Shown in pieces: positions 15,948 through 23,409 of a stretch of DNA of 31,225 bases. Origin of the DNA: Oscillospiraceae bacterium (GTDB taxonomy: Bacteria; Bacillota; Clostridia; Oscillospirales; Oscillospiraceae); contig JAHHSH010000014.1 of assembly GCA_020025345.1 (NCBI GenBank), positions 1 through 31,225 of the forward strand, written 5' to 3'. Each line of letters begins with the position of its first letter. Positions within the stretch are counted from its first letter, which is position 1. A model generated the notes under the pieces. That model saw only the letters and a list, made by a program, of their open reading frames with translations, was not told where the DNA came from and made no database searches. The translations under genes were made by a program, and so were the position numbers.

Positions 15948-16099
15948 TGTACGTCCGTCATTTTTTATAGTTCTTACAGACAAAAGCCATTTTCTCTTGT
16001 GAAATTGACGGAGATTTCTCACAAGTTATTCCATACGTTCCAGATATAGCCTTTTACTTTTCGTAAAACCGCCCAAAGCCGACCAACTATTTTAAAAGA
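15948..16099. other. non-coding stretch between the maltodextrin operon and the TfoX-N gene
   Basis: AT-rich and without a plausible gene. It contains an inverted repeat, CTTGTGA (15996-16002) and TCACAAG (16019-16025), with a 16-base centre. I see no promoter that clearly belongs to it. Confidence 0.5.
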
Positions 16100-16134
16100 A
16101 AAACAGAGTATATCCTTTCGACATACTCTGTTTC
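16100..16134 (-). terminator. intrinsic terminator after the TfoX-N gene
   Basis: A perfect 11-bp stem (AAACAGAGTAT / ATACTCTGTTT) is followed on the minus strand by TTCTTTT. It closes the aminotransferase - Nudix - DUF523 - TfoX-N series. Confidence 0.85.
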
Positions 16135-16163
16135 TATAACGATCACTTCCGGTAAGCGGGAAG

Positions 16164-16484
16164 TCATTTCTTCTTTTTGGGTTTGGGGGTCGGCAATTCC
16201 TCATACATGGCATGAAACAGCCCCGTCAAAAAATCTTTATCATCCACTTCGTCTACCAGCAACATCTCTTTCGCGCCCTCATACGGCACTTCATAAGAAG
16301 CCGTGGGCATATAGGCAATTGCTGCTTTCACGGGTTTTACGAGGAATCTATCATCATAGATACCGCCGACGATCTTTCCACGATAGTAGATAATAAATTC
16401 TCCCATCATGGCTCGATAGGTAATTTCTTCCAAGCCGGATAGTTGTTCTAAAATGAATTGCAGGTACGCTTTACTTGATGCCAT
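16164..16484 (-). CDS. TfoX N-terminal domain protein
   Basis: A 106-residue protein made only of the TfoX-N fold: FILEQLSGLEEITYRAMMGEFIIYYRGKIVGGIYDDRFLVK is the characteristic block, with YRAMMG and the GG-Y-D-R-LVK strand. It ends in a Lys-rich tail (TPKPKKKK). Stand-alone TfoX-N proteins are common in Firmicutes and their molecular role is not known; the link to competence comes from the longer proteobacterial TfoX and should not be assumed here. ATG 16484 has GAGG 7 bases upstream. It is the last gene of a four-gene minus-strand series, 42 bases after DUF523. Confidence 0.88.
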   Translation of the reverse strand: MASSKAYLQFILEQLSGLEEITYRAMMGEFIIYYRGKIVGGIYDDRFLVKPVKAAIAYMPTASYEVPYEGAKEMLLVDEVDDKDFLTGLFHAMYEELPTPKPKKKK

Positions 16485-16526
16485 CCTTTTACCTCAAACT
16501 CATTGCATTGGCACGAAGCCATTGAC

Positions 16527-16970
16527 TTATTCTTCTGTCTCTTCCAGAAACGCCGCCAGCTCCGACTCCCCCAGCACGCGAAAGCCATTTTCCCGCAGCA
16601 GCTGGGCCGTCACGCCCCAGCCGTCACACAATGTTCCGGTGAAGCTGCCGTCGTAGATCTGCCCGGACCCGCAGGAGGGGCTTCGCTCCTTCAAAACAGC
16701 CGTCTCACAGCCCAAGAGCTGTCCCAGACGCAGCACCTCCTGTGCGCCGCGCCGGTATTCCTCCGTGACGTCGCGGCCTGTCTTCGTAATGACTTTCTCG
16801 CCCTGCCGCTCCGCCGGGACACGGGGCGTCGGCAGACCGCCCATGATCTCACCGCACACCGGCACCACCTGATGGCGGCGGCACAGCTCTTCCACCAGCG
16901 GATGAGGCTTACTCTGTCCATCGTAGCGACAGGCCGTGCCCAAAAGGCAGGCACTGACTAACACTTTCAT
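16527..16970 (-). CDS. DUF523 family protein
   Basis: A 147-residue protein of the DUF523 family. It begins MKVLVSACLLGTACRYDGQSK, with the conserved Cys residues and YDG, and contains VPVCGEIMGGLPTPRVPAE and the conserved KERSPSCGSGQIYDG. Conserved Cys in CLLG, VCGE and SPSCG suggest metal or iron-sulphur binding; related sequences are linked in the literature to 2-thiouracil desulphurisation, but the function of this member is not established. Its ATG overlaps the stop of the Nudix gene as ATGA, so the two are translationally coupled. Confidence 0.9.
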   Translation of the reverse strand: MKVLVSACLLGTACRYDGQSKPHPLVEELCRRHQVVPVCGEIMGGLPTPRVPAERQGEKVITKTGRDVTEEYRRGAQEVLRLGQLLGCETAVLKERSPSCGSGQIYDGSFTGTLCDGWGVTAQLLRENGFRVLGESELAAFLEETEE

Positions 16971-17446
16971 GCTTCCACCTCCAACGGCTTTCCGTTGAGC
17001 GCCGCATAGGCCAGACGCTCGCCCTCATAGCGCAGCTTCAGCGAAAAGAAGGGTCCGCCCTCGTCCATCAGACGCAGGAAGATCCGGTCGCCGGCCCACT
17101 GGGGCAGCGCCGCCAGTTCCTTTTTGCCGATCCACTCCAGCACGCCTTCATCGCACTCTCGCAGTGTCCCCGTCCAGCCGGTGGCGTGGAAGAGGTGCAT
17201 ATACTCCGTCTCCCAACGGTCCGAGACAAAGGTCACAAGGCCGCAATAACGATAGTCCGTCAAGGTAAGTCCTGTCTCCTCCTTCGCCTCTCGCAGCACG
17301 CACTCTTCCGGGCTCTCCCCGTCCTCGAACTTGCCGCCGATACCGATCCACTTATCCTGATTGACGTCGTTTTTCTTCTTCACCCGGTGCAGCATCAAAT
17401 ATTCGCCCCGGTCATTTTCCAAATAGCACAGCGTTGTATTGCGCAT
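16967..17446 (-). CDS. Nudix hydrolase, MutT/8-oxo-dGTP diphosphatase type
   Basis: A 159-residue Nudix enzyme. The Nudix box spans residues 38-60 with Gly38, Glu44, Arg52, Glu53, Glu56, Glu57 and Gly59 all in place, so the metal site is intact. The start MRNTTLCYLENDRGEYLMLHR and the strand WIGIGGKFEDG resemble MutT-like proteins of Firmicutes annotated as 8-oxo-dGTP diphosphatase; the true substrate is not certain. It lies 39 bases after the aminotransferase gene and overlaps the DUF523 start by four bases, so it is an internal gene of the operon. Confidence 0.93.
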   Translation of the reverse strand: MRNTTLCYLENDRGEYLMLHRVKKKNDVNQDKWIGIGGKFEDGESPEECVLREAKEETGLTLTDYRYCGLVTFVSDRWETEYMHLFHATGWTGTLRECDEGVLEWIGKKELAALPQWAGDRIFLRLMDEGGPFFSLKLRYEGERLAYAALNGKPLEVEA

Positions 17447-17485
17447 CCCGCCGCCTCCTCTATTGCTTTTTTTGCCGTCCAGCCC

Positions 17486-18658
17486 TTAGATCAGAGAACG
17501 GAACACCGGCAAGCTTCTTTGTATCATATCATAGTCCACGCAGGTGCTGACCCGGAAATACGCGGGGCATCCGAAATCAACGCCCGGTGCTACCAGCAGA
17601 TTTTTCTCCTTGGCCCGGTCGGAAAACGCCCGGCCATCCCCTTCGGGGGCTTTGACGAACATATAGAAGGCGCCGTTGGGCTTGATGCACTCATATCCGT
17701 AGGAAGTAAGTGCATCATAGAGTGCCATCCGGTTGCGGTCATAGCTGACCAGATCCGGGCGGCATCCGGCACACAGTGCCACCACCCGCTGCTGCAGCGA
17801 CGGCGCACAAATATGTCCCATGGCCCGGGCCGCTCCTGCCGCCGCGTCAAAAAGTTCCCGGCTGTCCTGCGCCTGATCCGGCACGCAGAAATAGCCGATG
17901 CGCTCACCCGGCAGGGACAGGGACTTAGAATAGGAGTAGCACACCACGGTATTGGGGTAGATGTCGGGGATGAAGGGCACCTCCGCGCCGTCATAGACCA
18001 GCTCGCGGTATGGCTCATCGGCGATGATGTAGATGGGGTGACCGATCTCTCCGCTTTTTCTCTCCAAGAGACGCCCCAGCTCCTCCAGCATCTCCCGGCT
18101 GTAGATCACACCGGAGGGGTTATTGGGGGAATTGATGACAACCGCCTGCGTGTGGGGCGTGATCCTCTCTTCCAGCGCTGCCAGCGGGATCTGAAAGCTC
18201 TCCTCATCCGCCGGAACGACCACGAACTTCATCCCGTTACTCTCGGCAAAGGGGCGATACTCCGGGAAGTACGGAGCAATGGCCATCAGTTCCGCCTTGT
18301 CTACGGCCAAGGCACGAATCACCGCCGTCAGCGCCGCTGAGGCACCGTAGGTGAAAAAGAAATTCTCCGCCCGGAGCTTTGTGACGCAGCGTCTGTTCAG
18401 GTCCTCAGCCACTGCCGCTCTGACATCCGGCATGCCCGGTGCCGCCGTATAGCTGTGCACCGCTAAGGCGTCCACATCACGGATGAGGTGCAAAAACGCT
18501 TCCTTCGCCTCCTGCGGCGCAGGGACCGAGGGATTTCCGATGGAAAAATCATAGACGTTCTCCGCCCCCACGATCTCCGCCTGCCGTGCTCCGTATTCCG
18601 CCAGTTCCCGGATATAGCACCGTTCCGTCCCCAGTCTCAGCATCTCCTGATTGATCAT
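17486..18658 (-). CDS. PLP-dependent aminotransferase, class I/II
   Basis: A 390-residue fold-type I aminotransferase. It shows the substrate loop SIGNPSVPAP (39-48), the glycine loop YGASAAL, SPNNPSG (177-183), Asp214 in IIADEPYREL, which bonds the pyridine nitrogen, Lys245 in SYSKSLSLPGERIGY, which forms the Schiff base, and a C-terminal Arg in YFRVSTC for the substrate carboxylate. All catalytic residues are intact. It resembles aspartate/aromatic-type enzymes of the AspB group; the amino acid pair cannot be fixed from the sequence. ATG 18658 has GAGGA 9 bases upstream. It is the first gene of a minus-strand operon and is divergent from the cobalamin-riboswitch transcript. Confidence 0.93.
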   Translation of the reverse strand: MINQEMLRLGTERCYIRELAEYGARQAEIVGAENVYDFSIGNPSVPAPQEAKEAFLHLIRDVDALAVHSYTAAPGMPDVRAAVAEDLNRRCVTKLRAENFFFTYGASAALTAVIRALAVDKAELMAIAPYFPEYRPFAESNGMKFVVVPADEESFQIPLAALEERITPHTQAVVINSPNNPSGVIYSREMLEELGRLLERKSGEIGHPIYIIADEPYRELVYDGAEVPFIPDIYPNTVVCYSYSKSLSLPGERIGYFCVPDQAQDSRELFDAAAGAARAMGHICAPSLQQRVVALCAGCRPDLVSYDRNRMALYDALTSYGYECIKPNGAFYMFVKAPEGDGRAFSDRAKEKNLLVAPGVDFGCPAYFRVSTCVDYDMIQRSLPVFRSLI

Positions 18659-18725
18659 ATCTGCGCATCCTCTCTATGGAAGTCACCGTGCCGCCGCAGC
18701 GGCATATGTTTATGTTGATTGCTTC

Positions 18726-18754
18726 ATTTTACAATGTTATCGACAAATAGGCAA
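18726..18754 (-). promoter_or_regulatory. predicted promoter of the aminotransferase operon
   Basis: On the minus strand TTGCCT (18749-18754), a 17-base spacer and TAAAAT (18726-18731). It is placed about 70 bases before the aminotransferase start. Confidence 0.6.
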
Positions 18755-18804
18755 CCGCTCACAGGAAAACTTCTTTTGTTCACAGGAATATTTCCCCCGC
18801 TCTC

Positions 18805-18834
18805 TTGACTTTGGTATATTTTACCGATTATAAT
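18805..18834 (+). promoter_or_regulatory. predicted promoter of the cobalamin-riboswitch transcript
   Basis: TTGACT at 18805-18810, an 18-base spacer and a perfect TATAAT at 18829-18834. An inverted repeat GGTATATT (18813-18820) and AATATACC (18839-18846) surrounds the -10 box and could be an operator. Confidence 0.75.
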
Positions 18835-18859
18835 ATAGAATATACCAAAAAATTACATA

Positions 18860-19110
18860 TCTTGCATCATGTTCCGCGGCCACTGTTACCCCGAGAGAGG
18901 ACAGGCGGCGGAATAAGGAAATCCGGTGCGATTCCGGAGCTATACCCATAGCTGTATGTGCAGGAGTACGTTGTTCGCGGCGAGAGTCGGCCATTGTGTC
19001 TTTGCGGCATGAGAAGGTAGAACAACGAACGCAGAGGAGACCTCTCCTCCCAATGCACGAGTCAGAATGTCGATGATGCCTGAAACCATGATAACCTGCC
19101 ATGCAGCGGC
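18860..19110 (+). ncRNA. cobalamin riboswitch
   Basis: The conserved elements occur in the correct order: GGAA followed by the hairpin CCGGTGCGATTCCGG (18923-18937) and GAGC; GCCATTG (18990-18996), a one-base variant of the B12-box GCCACTG; GAGAAGGT (19011-19018); and GAGTCAG (19059-19065) followed by GATGCCTG. Supporting helices are CAGGC (18902-18906) with GCCTG (19078-19082), GTGCA (18958-18962) with TGCAC (19054-19058), and CGTTGTTC (18969-18976) with GAACAACG (19020-19027), all perfect. The ends are approximate. It is followed within 30 bases by an intrinsic terminator, so cobalamin binding would be expected to favour termination. Confidence 0.9.
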
Positions 19111-19132
19111 GTTACAACGGTTCCCATGAAAT

Positions 19133-19163
19133 AAACGGGCGCGGATTTCCGCGTCCGTTTTTT
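19133..19163 (+). terminator. riboswitch-controlled intrinsic terminator
   Basis: A 12-bp stem (AAACGGGCGCGG, loop ATTT, CCGCGTCCGTTT, with one G-U pair) ends in a run of six T. It is the likely expression platform between the cobalamin aptamer and the first gene, whose start is 86 bases further on. Confidence 0.88.
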
Positions 19164-19248
19164 GTTGCCCTAAATTCGCCCCTGCCATAAAGGAACAAGC
19201 GATACAGACGAGCATTTTCTGTCAATCAACTTTCAAGGAGACACAGCT

Positions 19249-21135
19249 ATGAAGCACAAAAATATACTGCTGCGGCTCATCGCACTGACGATGAGCGTGC
19301 TTTTGCTGGGTAGCATTGTTTGGATGGGCGCCGGTTTGGAGCGGCATACGCCCACCGCTATCCCGGAGACTTCCCCGGAGGAGATTCTTCCCGAGGCTCC
19401 TCTGTCCGACCACGAAACACCTCCCTCCGATCCCTCCGAAGAGGGGCAGACCGAAGAGGAGGAAACACCGGAGAACGAGGAAAAACCAGAGGACGAGCAA
19501 AAGCCGGAAGATCCCCCGCAGTCGGAGGAGCCGACGCCGGAGCAGCCGGATTCGTCCCCCACAGAGCAAACAAATCCCGCCGCCCCGGAGGACGGTGACC
19601 GTCCCGGCGGCAGCGGGAACGGCACGGACAGCGGCAACGGCGACACAGGAGAAAACGGCGGTACCGATGTCCCCACCGAGGGCGGCGAGGACGACACCGA
19701 GCTGCGCATTGTCACCGATCTTTCCAACTGCACCATCACCTACGACCAGCTGGAAAACGACACCCTGCCCTTTTACGCCTATATCATCAACGGCGACAAG
19801 ATGACGCTGAAGGTCAAGCTGCAAAACAGTGCCACGCCGCAAAATGGGCGCTACCTCACGGGTGAAGGCAAGAACTACACAACCAAGCTCCAGCGGGGTG
19901 AGGTCAATCGCTTCACTTTATACGTCAAGGACGGCAAAGCCACTGTCCACGAGGTCACCTATCTGGTGCGCTACATGGCGCAAAAGGCAGATGCCGACCA
20001 TCCCACCATCGGCGATCATCCGCCCGTCATCCACACCAATCTGGAGGGTGTCACCGAACTGAGCAACCGCAACTTCACCCTCACCGTCCAATCCAAGGAT
20101 TACCACGGCAAATCCATCGTCTCCAGCAACATGGAGGTTCGGATGGACGGCCAGCGCATTCCCAACCCTACCGGCGGGCCTGTATATGAGTATGAACTCT
20201 ACTTCCCCAATCCCACGGTCGGCGACCAGACACAGCATCACATCACCGTGACGGCGTGGGACAACGAAGGAAATAGCGCCTATGTGGCTTACGACATCAT
20301 CTATCGCTTTGTTGACACCGGCGATGTGATCGGTACCGCCACGATTATCCTCGACGCCACCACCGTGGGTCTGGACATTATGGAGGAGCCGTTCACCTAT
20401 AAAGTCAAGCAGGGCGAGCCTGCCTCCTATGCCATTCTGGCCATGTTAGAGGAATACGGTTATGAGGCCGAGTACGCCGGAACACCGGATGTAGGCTTTT
20501 ATCTGCGCCGCATCAGCCGGGGCGGCATGATGGACTACTACCATATCCCCGACAATCTCTGGAGCAAGATTCGAGCCGACGGTCTTACCCTGACCGACCA
20601 GTATTTCAACGACAGCTTAGGTGAATTTGACTTTACACAGGGCTCCGGCTGGGTCTACTCCATCGGCGGAGAAACCTACGCCGGCAAGGGGCTTTCCAAT
20701 TACTATCTCAGCGGCGGCGACACGCTGTACCTCCGCTTTACGCTGGCCTACGGCAAGGATGTGGGCGGCTTCGTGGATGAAGACGGCTCTTCCTATGGCG
20801 TGCTGAAAAGTTACTGCGGCAAGTGGCTCAGCGGGCAGTATATCCCCCAGCATCTCTGGGGCGACGAGGTACATACCGATGCCCCCACCTGCACCCAGGA
20901 TGGGCAGACCTATCAGATCTGCACCGTATGCGGTGAGAAATTTGTACAGGAAACTACCCCGGCACTGGGTCATTCGTTTGAAGAAATCGAACGGATCGAG
21001 CCGGCCAACGGCGTTGACGGTAAGATCGTATATCGCTGCAAGCGCTGCGGCGAACAGAAAGAGGAGGTCATTGCGTGGATAGAAACGCCCGGAAAAGACG
21101 AAGAAGAGATACCCGCGGAGTCTCCCGCAGGATAA
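19249..21135 (+). CDS. surface-anchored DUF4430 (transcobalamin-like beta domain) protein
   Basis: A 628-residue exported protein. Residues 7-29 are one hydrophobic segment with no clear cleavage site, so it may be an N-terminal membrane anchor. A long Pro/Glu- then Gly/Asp-rich linker (33-150) could span the wall. Two beta-rich, Ig-like regions follow (about 152-245 and 258-355). Residues about 361-503 are a DUF4430 domain, marked by GSGWVYSIGG at 465-474 and YYLSGGDTLYLRFTLAYGKDVGG. This family has the fold of the C-terminal beta domain of transcobalamin and intrinsic factor. The C-terminus has two Cys-x-x-Cys-Gly modules (ICTVCG, RCKRCG) like those of other clostridial surface proteins. 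ATG 19249 has AGGAG 9 bases upstream. It is the first gene after the riboswitch. Cobalamin binding is inferred, not shown. Confidence 0.88.
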   Translation: MKHKNILLRLIALTMSVLLLGSIVWMGAGLERHTPTAIPETSPEEILPEAPLSDHETPPSDPSEEGQTEEEETPENEEKPEDEQKPEDPPQSEEPTPEQPDSSPTEQTNPAAPEDGDRPGGSGNGTDSGNGDTGENGGTDVPTEGGEDDTELRIVTDLSNCTITYDQLENDTLPFYAYIINGDKMTLKVKLQNSATPQNGRYLTGEGKNYTTKLQRGEVNRFTLYVKDGKATVHEVTYLVRYMAQKADADHPTIGDHPPVIHTNLEGVTELSNRNFTLTVQSKDYHGKSIVSSNMEVRMDGQRIPNPTGGPVYEYELYFPNPTVGDQTQHHITVTAWDNEGNSAYVAYDIIYRFVDTGDVIGTATIILDATTVGLDIMEEPFTYKVKQGEPASYAILAMLEEYGYEAEYAGTPDVGFYLRRISRGGMMDYYHIPDNLWSKIRADGLTLTDQYFNDSLGEFDFTQGSGWVYSIGGETYAGKGLSNYYLSGGDTLYLRFTLAYGKDVGGFVDEDGSSYGVLKSYCGKWLSGQYIPQHLWGDEVHTDAPTCTQDGQTYQICTVCGEKFVQETTPALGHSFEEIERIEPANGVDGKIVYRCKRCGEQKEEVIAWIETPGKDEEEIPAESPAG

Positions 21136-22478
21136 AGCGTGCTGCAGCGACGGCTTTGCTGGCCATCGTTCTGCTGACCCAGACGGCGCTGGCCGATACC
21201 CGACAGTCGCTGGATGCTCTGGCACGAGATCTGGATGGCAGCTTTGAAACGCTGCTCTCCTCGGAGCGCATCGTGCCGGGTGACGCCATCTCCGACTGGA
21301 TTGCCCTTGTCAGCGGGCGCTGCGGCGGCAGTGACGGTGATTATCTCCAGCGTTTGGAGACCTATGTGACGGAATGCTACACCCAGAAAGGCGCATTGGA
21401 TCGTGTGAAGTCCACAGAATGGCACCGCATCTCCCTCACCGTTCTGGCATTAGGCGGTGACCCCACTGCCTTCGGAACAGATGCCGACGGTCAGCCCATC
21501 AATCTGATCGCCGACGGCACCTATGATTGGCACACCACCAAATCCCCCGACATCCAAGGACTCAACGCATGGATCTATGCGCTGCTGACACTGGACGCCA
21601 AGGCCTACGCCGTGCCGGAGGGCGCCGCCTACCCCCGTGAAGCCATCGTGCAGGCCATGATTGGTTCGCAGGAGCCGGATGGCAGCTTTGGTCTGAACCG
21701 CGGACATGGCAACGTGGACATTACTGCCATGGCGCTGCAGGCGCTGGCTCCCTATGCCAACGGCACCCCACGCTACGCCTCTCCCAACGGAGCGGACATT
21801 ACAGTGGGTGATGCCATTGAGCAGGCTTTGACATGGCTCCACACGCAGCAAGCGTCCGACGGCAGCTTTTCCAACAGCTGCTCCACGGCGCAGGTCGTGC
21901 TGGCGCTGTGCGATCTGGGCATTGCGCCCTCGGACTTTACCAAGGACGGACACAGTGCCAAGGAGGGGCTTTTATCCTTTCTGACGCCGGATGGCCTTTT
22001 CCGCTATCTTCCCACAGACGAAACCCACGACATCATGTCCACGGAGCAGGGAATTTTAGCGCTGGCTGCCATGGAGCGGCTGGAGCATGGGCAGCGGCGC
22101 ATCTTTGATTACCGTGAAGAGATGGAGGAATCCCTGCGCCAGCAGATTCAGTCCCTCAACGGAGAACTGGCCGCCCTCACGGAAGATACACCGGCCCAGC
22201 GCATTGAAGAATTATACGCACAGTATCAATCTCTGCCTGCCGCCGAGCGCAGCTATGTTTCCGCCTATCCCCATTTGGAAGAGGCCATGGAGCGCTTGGG
22301 GCTGCCCCTTGCAGAGGACGATCCTGTAGCGGCCTATAACCTGACGCCGCCCACCGAGACAAAAGCCCACGGAAATACCGCACCGATGCTGTGGCTCTTT
22401 GCGGCTGCCGGAATTATTATTGTCATTGTGATCGGCGCAGTAGTCGTGCGAAAGAAAGGAATCAAGCAGCATGTATGA
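21075..22478 (+). CDS. membrane-anchored alpha/alpha-barrel protein, intrinsic factor alpha-domain-like
   Basis: A 467-residue protein starting at GTG 21075, with AGGAGG 7 bases upstream inside the preceding gene, which it overlaps by 61 bases. Residues 1-40 are an Arg-rich signal peptide ending ALA. Residues about 45-340 are helical repeats of the prenyltransferase/squalene-cyclase/intrinsic-factor superfamily, with DGSFG (202-206), GNVDITAMALQALAPY (212-227), DGSFSNS and STAQVVLALCDLG (270-282). A charged helical region (345-408) follows, then one membrane segment (437-457) and a basic tail, so the barrel faces outward. Lipid cyclases of this superfamily are unlikely because DXDD- and QW-type motifs are absent. 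With the DUF4430 partner it recreates the two-domain plan of eukaryotic cobalamin carriers. Confidence 0.87.
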   Translation: MDRNARKRRRRDTRGVSRRIKRAAATALLAIVLLTQTALADTRQSLDALARDLDGSFETLLSSERIVPGDAISDWIALVSGRCGGSDGDYLQRLETYVTECYTQKGALDRVKSTEWHRISLTVLALGGDPTAFGTDADGQPINLIADGTYDWHTTKSPDIQGLNAWIYALLTLDAKAYAVPEGAAYPREAIVQAMIGSQEPDGSFGLNRGHGNVDITAMALQALAPYANGTPRYASPNGADITVGDAIEQALTWLHTQQASDGSFSNSCSTAQVVLALCDLGIAPSDFTKDGHSAKEGLLSFLTPDGLFRYLPTDETHDIMSTEQGILALAAMERLEHGQRRIFDYREEMEESLRQQIQSLNGELAALTEDTPAQRIEELYAQYQSLPAAERSYVSAYPHLEEAMERLGLPLAEDDPVAAYNLTPPTETKAHGNTAPMLWLFAAAGIIIVIVIGAVVVRKKGIKQHV

Positions 22479-23409
22479 AATGACAGATAAAATTACTGCC
22501 GAGGTACGAAAGGTCATCGTCGGCAAGGACGATGTGATTGAGAAGATCTGGATGGCCATTTTGGCACAGGGCCACGTTCTTTTGGAGGATGTTCCCGGCG
22601 TGGGCAAGACCACTATGGCGCTGGCGTTCTCCCGTGCGCTGGGTCTGGAAGAAAAACGTGTGCAGTTCACCCCGGACACCATGCCCTCGGACATCACCGG
22701 ATTTTCCGTGTTTGACCACGGCTCGCTGGTCTATCAAAGCGGCGCGGTCATGACCAATCTTCTGCTGGCAGACGAGATCAACCGTACCTCCAGCAAGACG
22801 CAGGCCGCCCTTCTGGAGGCCATGGAGGAGGGACGCGTCACCGTGGACGGCGTTACACGCCCCCTACCCCAGCCCTTTGTCGTGCTGGCTACCCAGAACC
22901 CGGTGGGCTCTGCCGGTACGCAAAATCTGCCCAACTCCCAGCTGGATCGCTTTTTGATGAAGCTCCATATGGGTTATCCGGATCTGCAAAGCCAGATCAA
23001 CATTCTCAAGGATCGCGGCCACACCAATCCGCTGGACAATGTCCAGCAGGTCATGACACGGGAAGAGCTGCTTGGGCTCATCGACACGGTCTCCCATACC
23101 CACATAGCGGACAGCGTCTACGACTACGCCGCTCGCCTCTGCCAAGCCTCCCGCGAGCACCCCATGGTACAGTTGGGCGTCAGCCCCCGTGGTGCGCTGG
23201 CACTGTGCCGCGCAGCAAGAGCCAAGGCGTTCGTGCAGCGCCGGGACTATGTCCTGCCGGAGGATTTGCAGGCCGTGGCACCGGATGTATTCACCCACCG
23301 TTTGATGCTCTCGGCAAAGGCACGGCTGAATGACTACACCGCCGAGATGATTATGGACGAACTGCTGCGGGATGTGTCCCTTCCCGCCATGACGGAGAAA
23401 ACTCTATGA
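22471..23409 (+). CDS. MoxR-family AAA+ ATPase
   Basis: A 312-residue cytosolic AAA+ protein. Walker A is VPGVGKTT (41-48), Walker B LLLADEINR (97-105), sensor 1 VLATQNPVG, and the C-terminal lid with the SPRGALALCRAARAKAF block follows. MoxR proteins act as chaperone-like ATPases with partner proteins, typically DUF58 or von Willebrand A proteins encoded next door, as here. The ATG at 22471 overlaps the previous gene by 8 bases; a second ATG at 22480 is possible. The order MoxR - DUF58 - transglutaminase is a very common conserved cassette. Its presence under a cobalamin riboswitch suggests that it serves assembly or turnover of the surface complex, which is inference. Confidence 0.95.
   Translation: MYEMTDKITAEVRKVIVGKDDVIEKIWMAILAQGHVLLEDVPGVGKTTMALAFSRALGLEEKRVQFTPDTMPSDITGFSVFDHGSLVYQSGAVMTNLLLADEINRTSSKTQAALLEAMEEGRVTVDGVTRPLPQPFVVLATQNPVGSAGTQNLPNSQLDRFLMKLHMGYPDLQSQINILKDRGHTNPLDNVQQVMTREELLGLIDTVSHTHIADSVYDYAARLCQASREHPMVQLGVSPRGALALCRAARAKAFVQRRDYVLPEDLQAVAPDVFTHRLMLSAKARLNDYTAEMIMDELLRDVSLPAMTEKTL

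Larger units (their letters stand above)
18659..19248. other. 590-base divergent control region
   Basis: No protein gene is visible. It contains a leftward promoter for the aminotransferase operon, a rightward promoter with an overlapping inverted repeat, a cobalamin riboswitch, an intrinsic terminator and the ribosome binding site of the first surface protein gene, each listed separately. Confidence 0.85.

Noticed and set aside
21075..22478. Possible terpene or squalene cyclase identity of the alpha/alpha-barrel protein
   Set aside because: No DXDD motif or proper QW repeats; a signal peptide and C-terminal membrane anchor place it outside the cell, and the riboswitch context favours an intrinsic-factor-type barrel.
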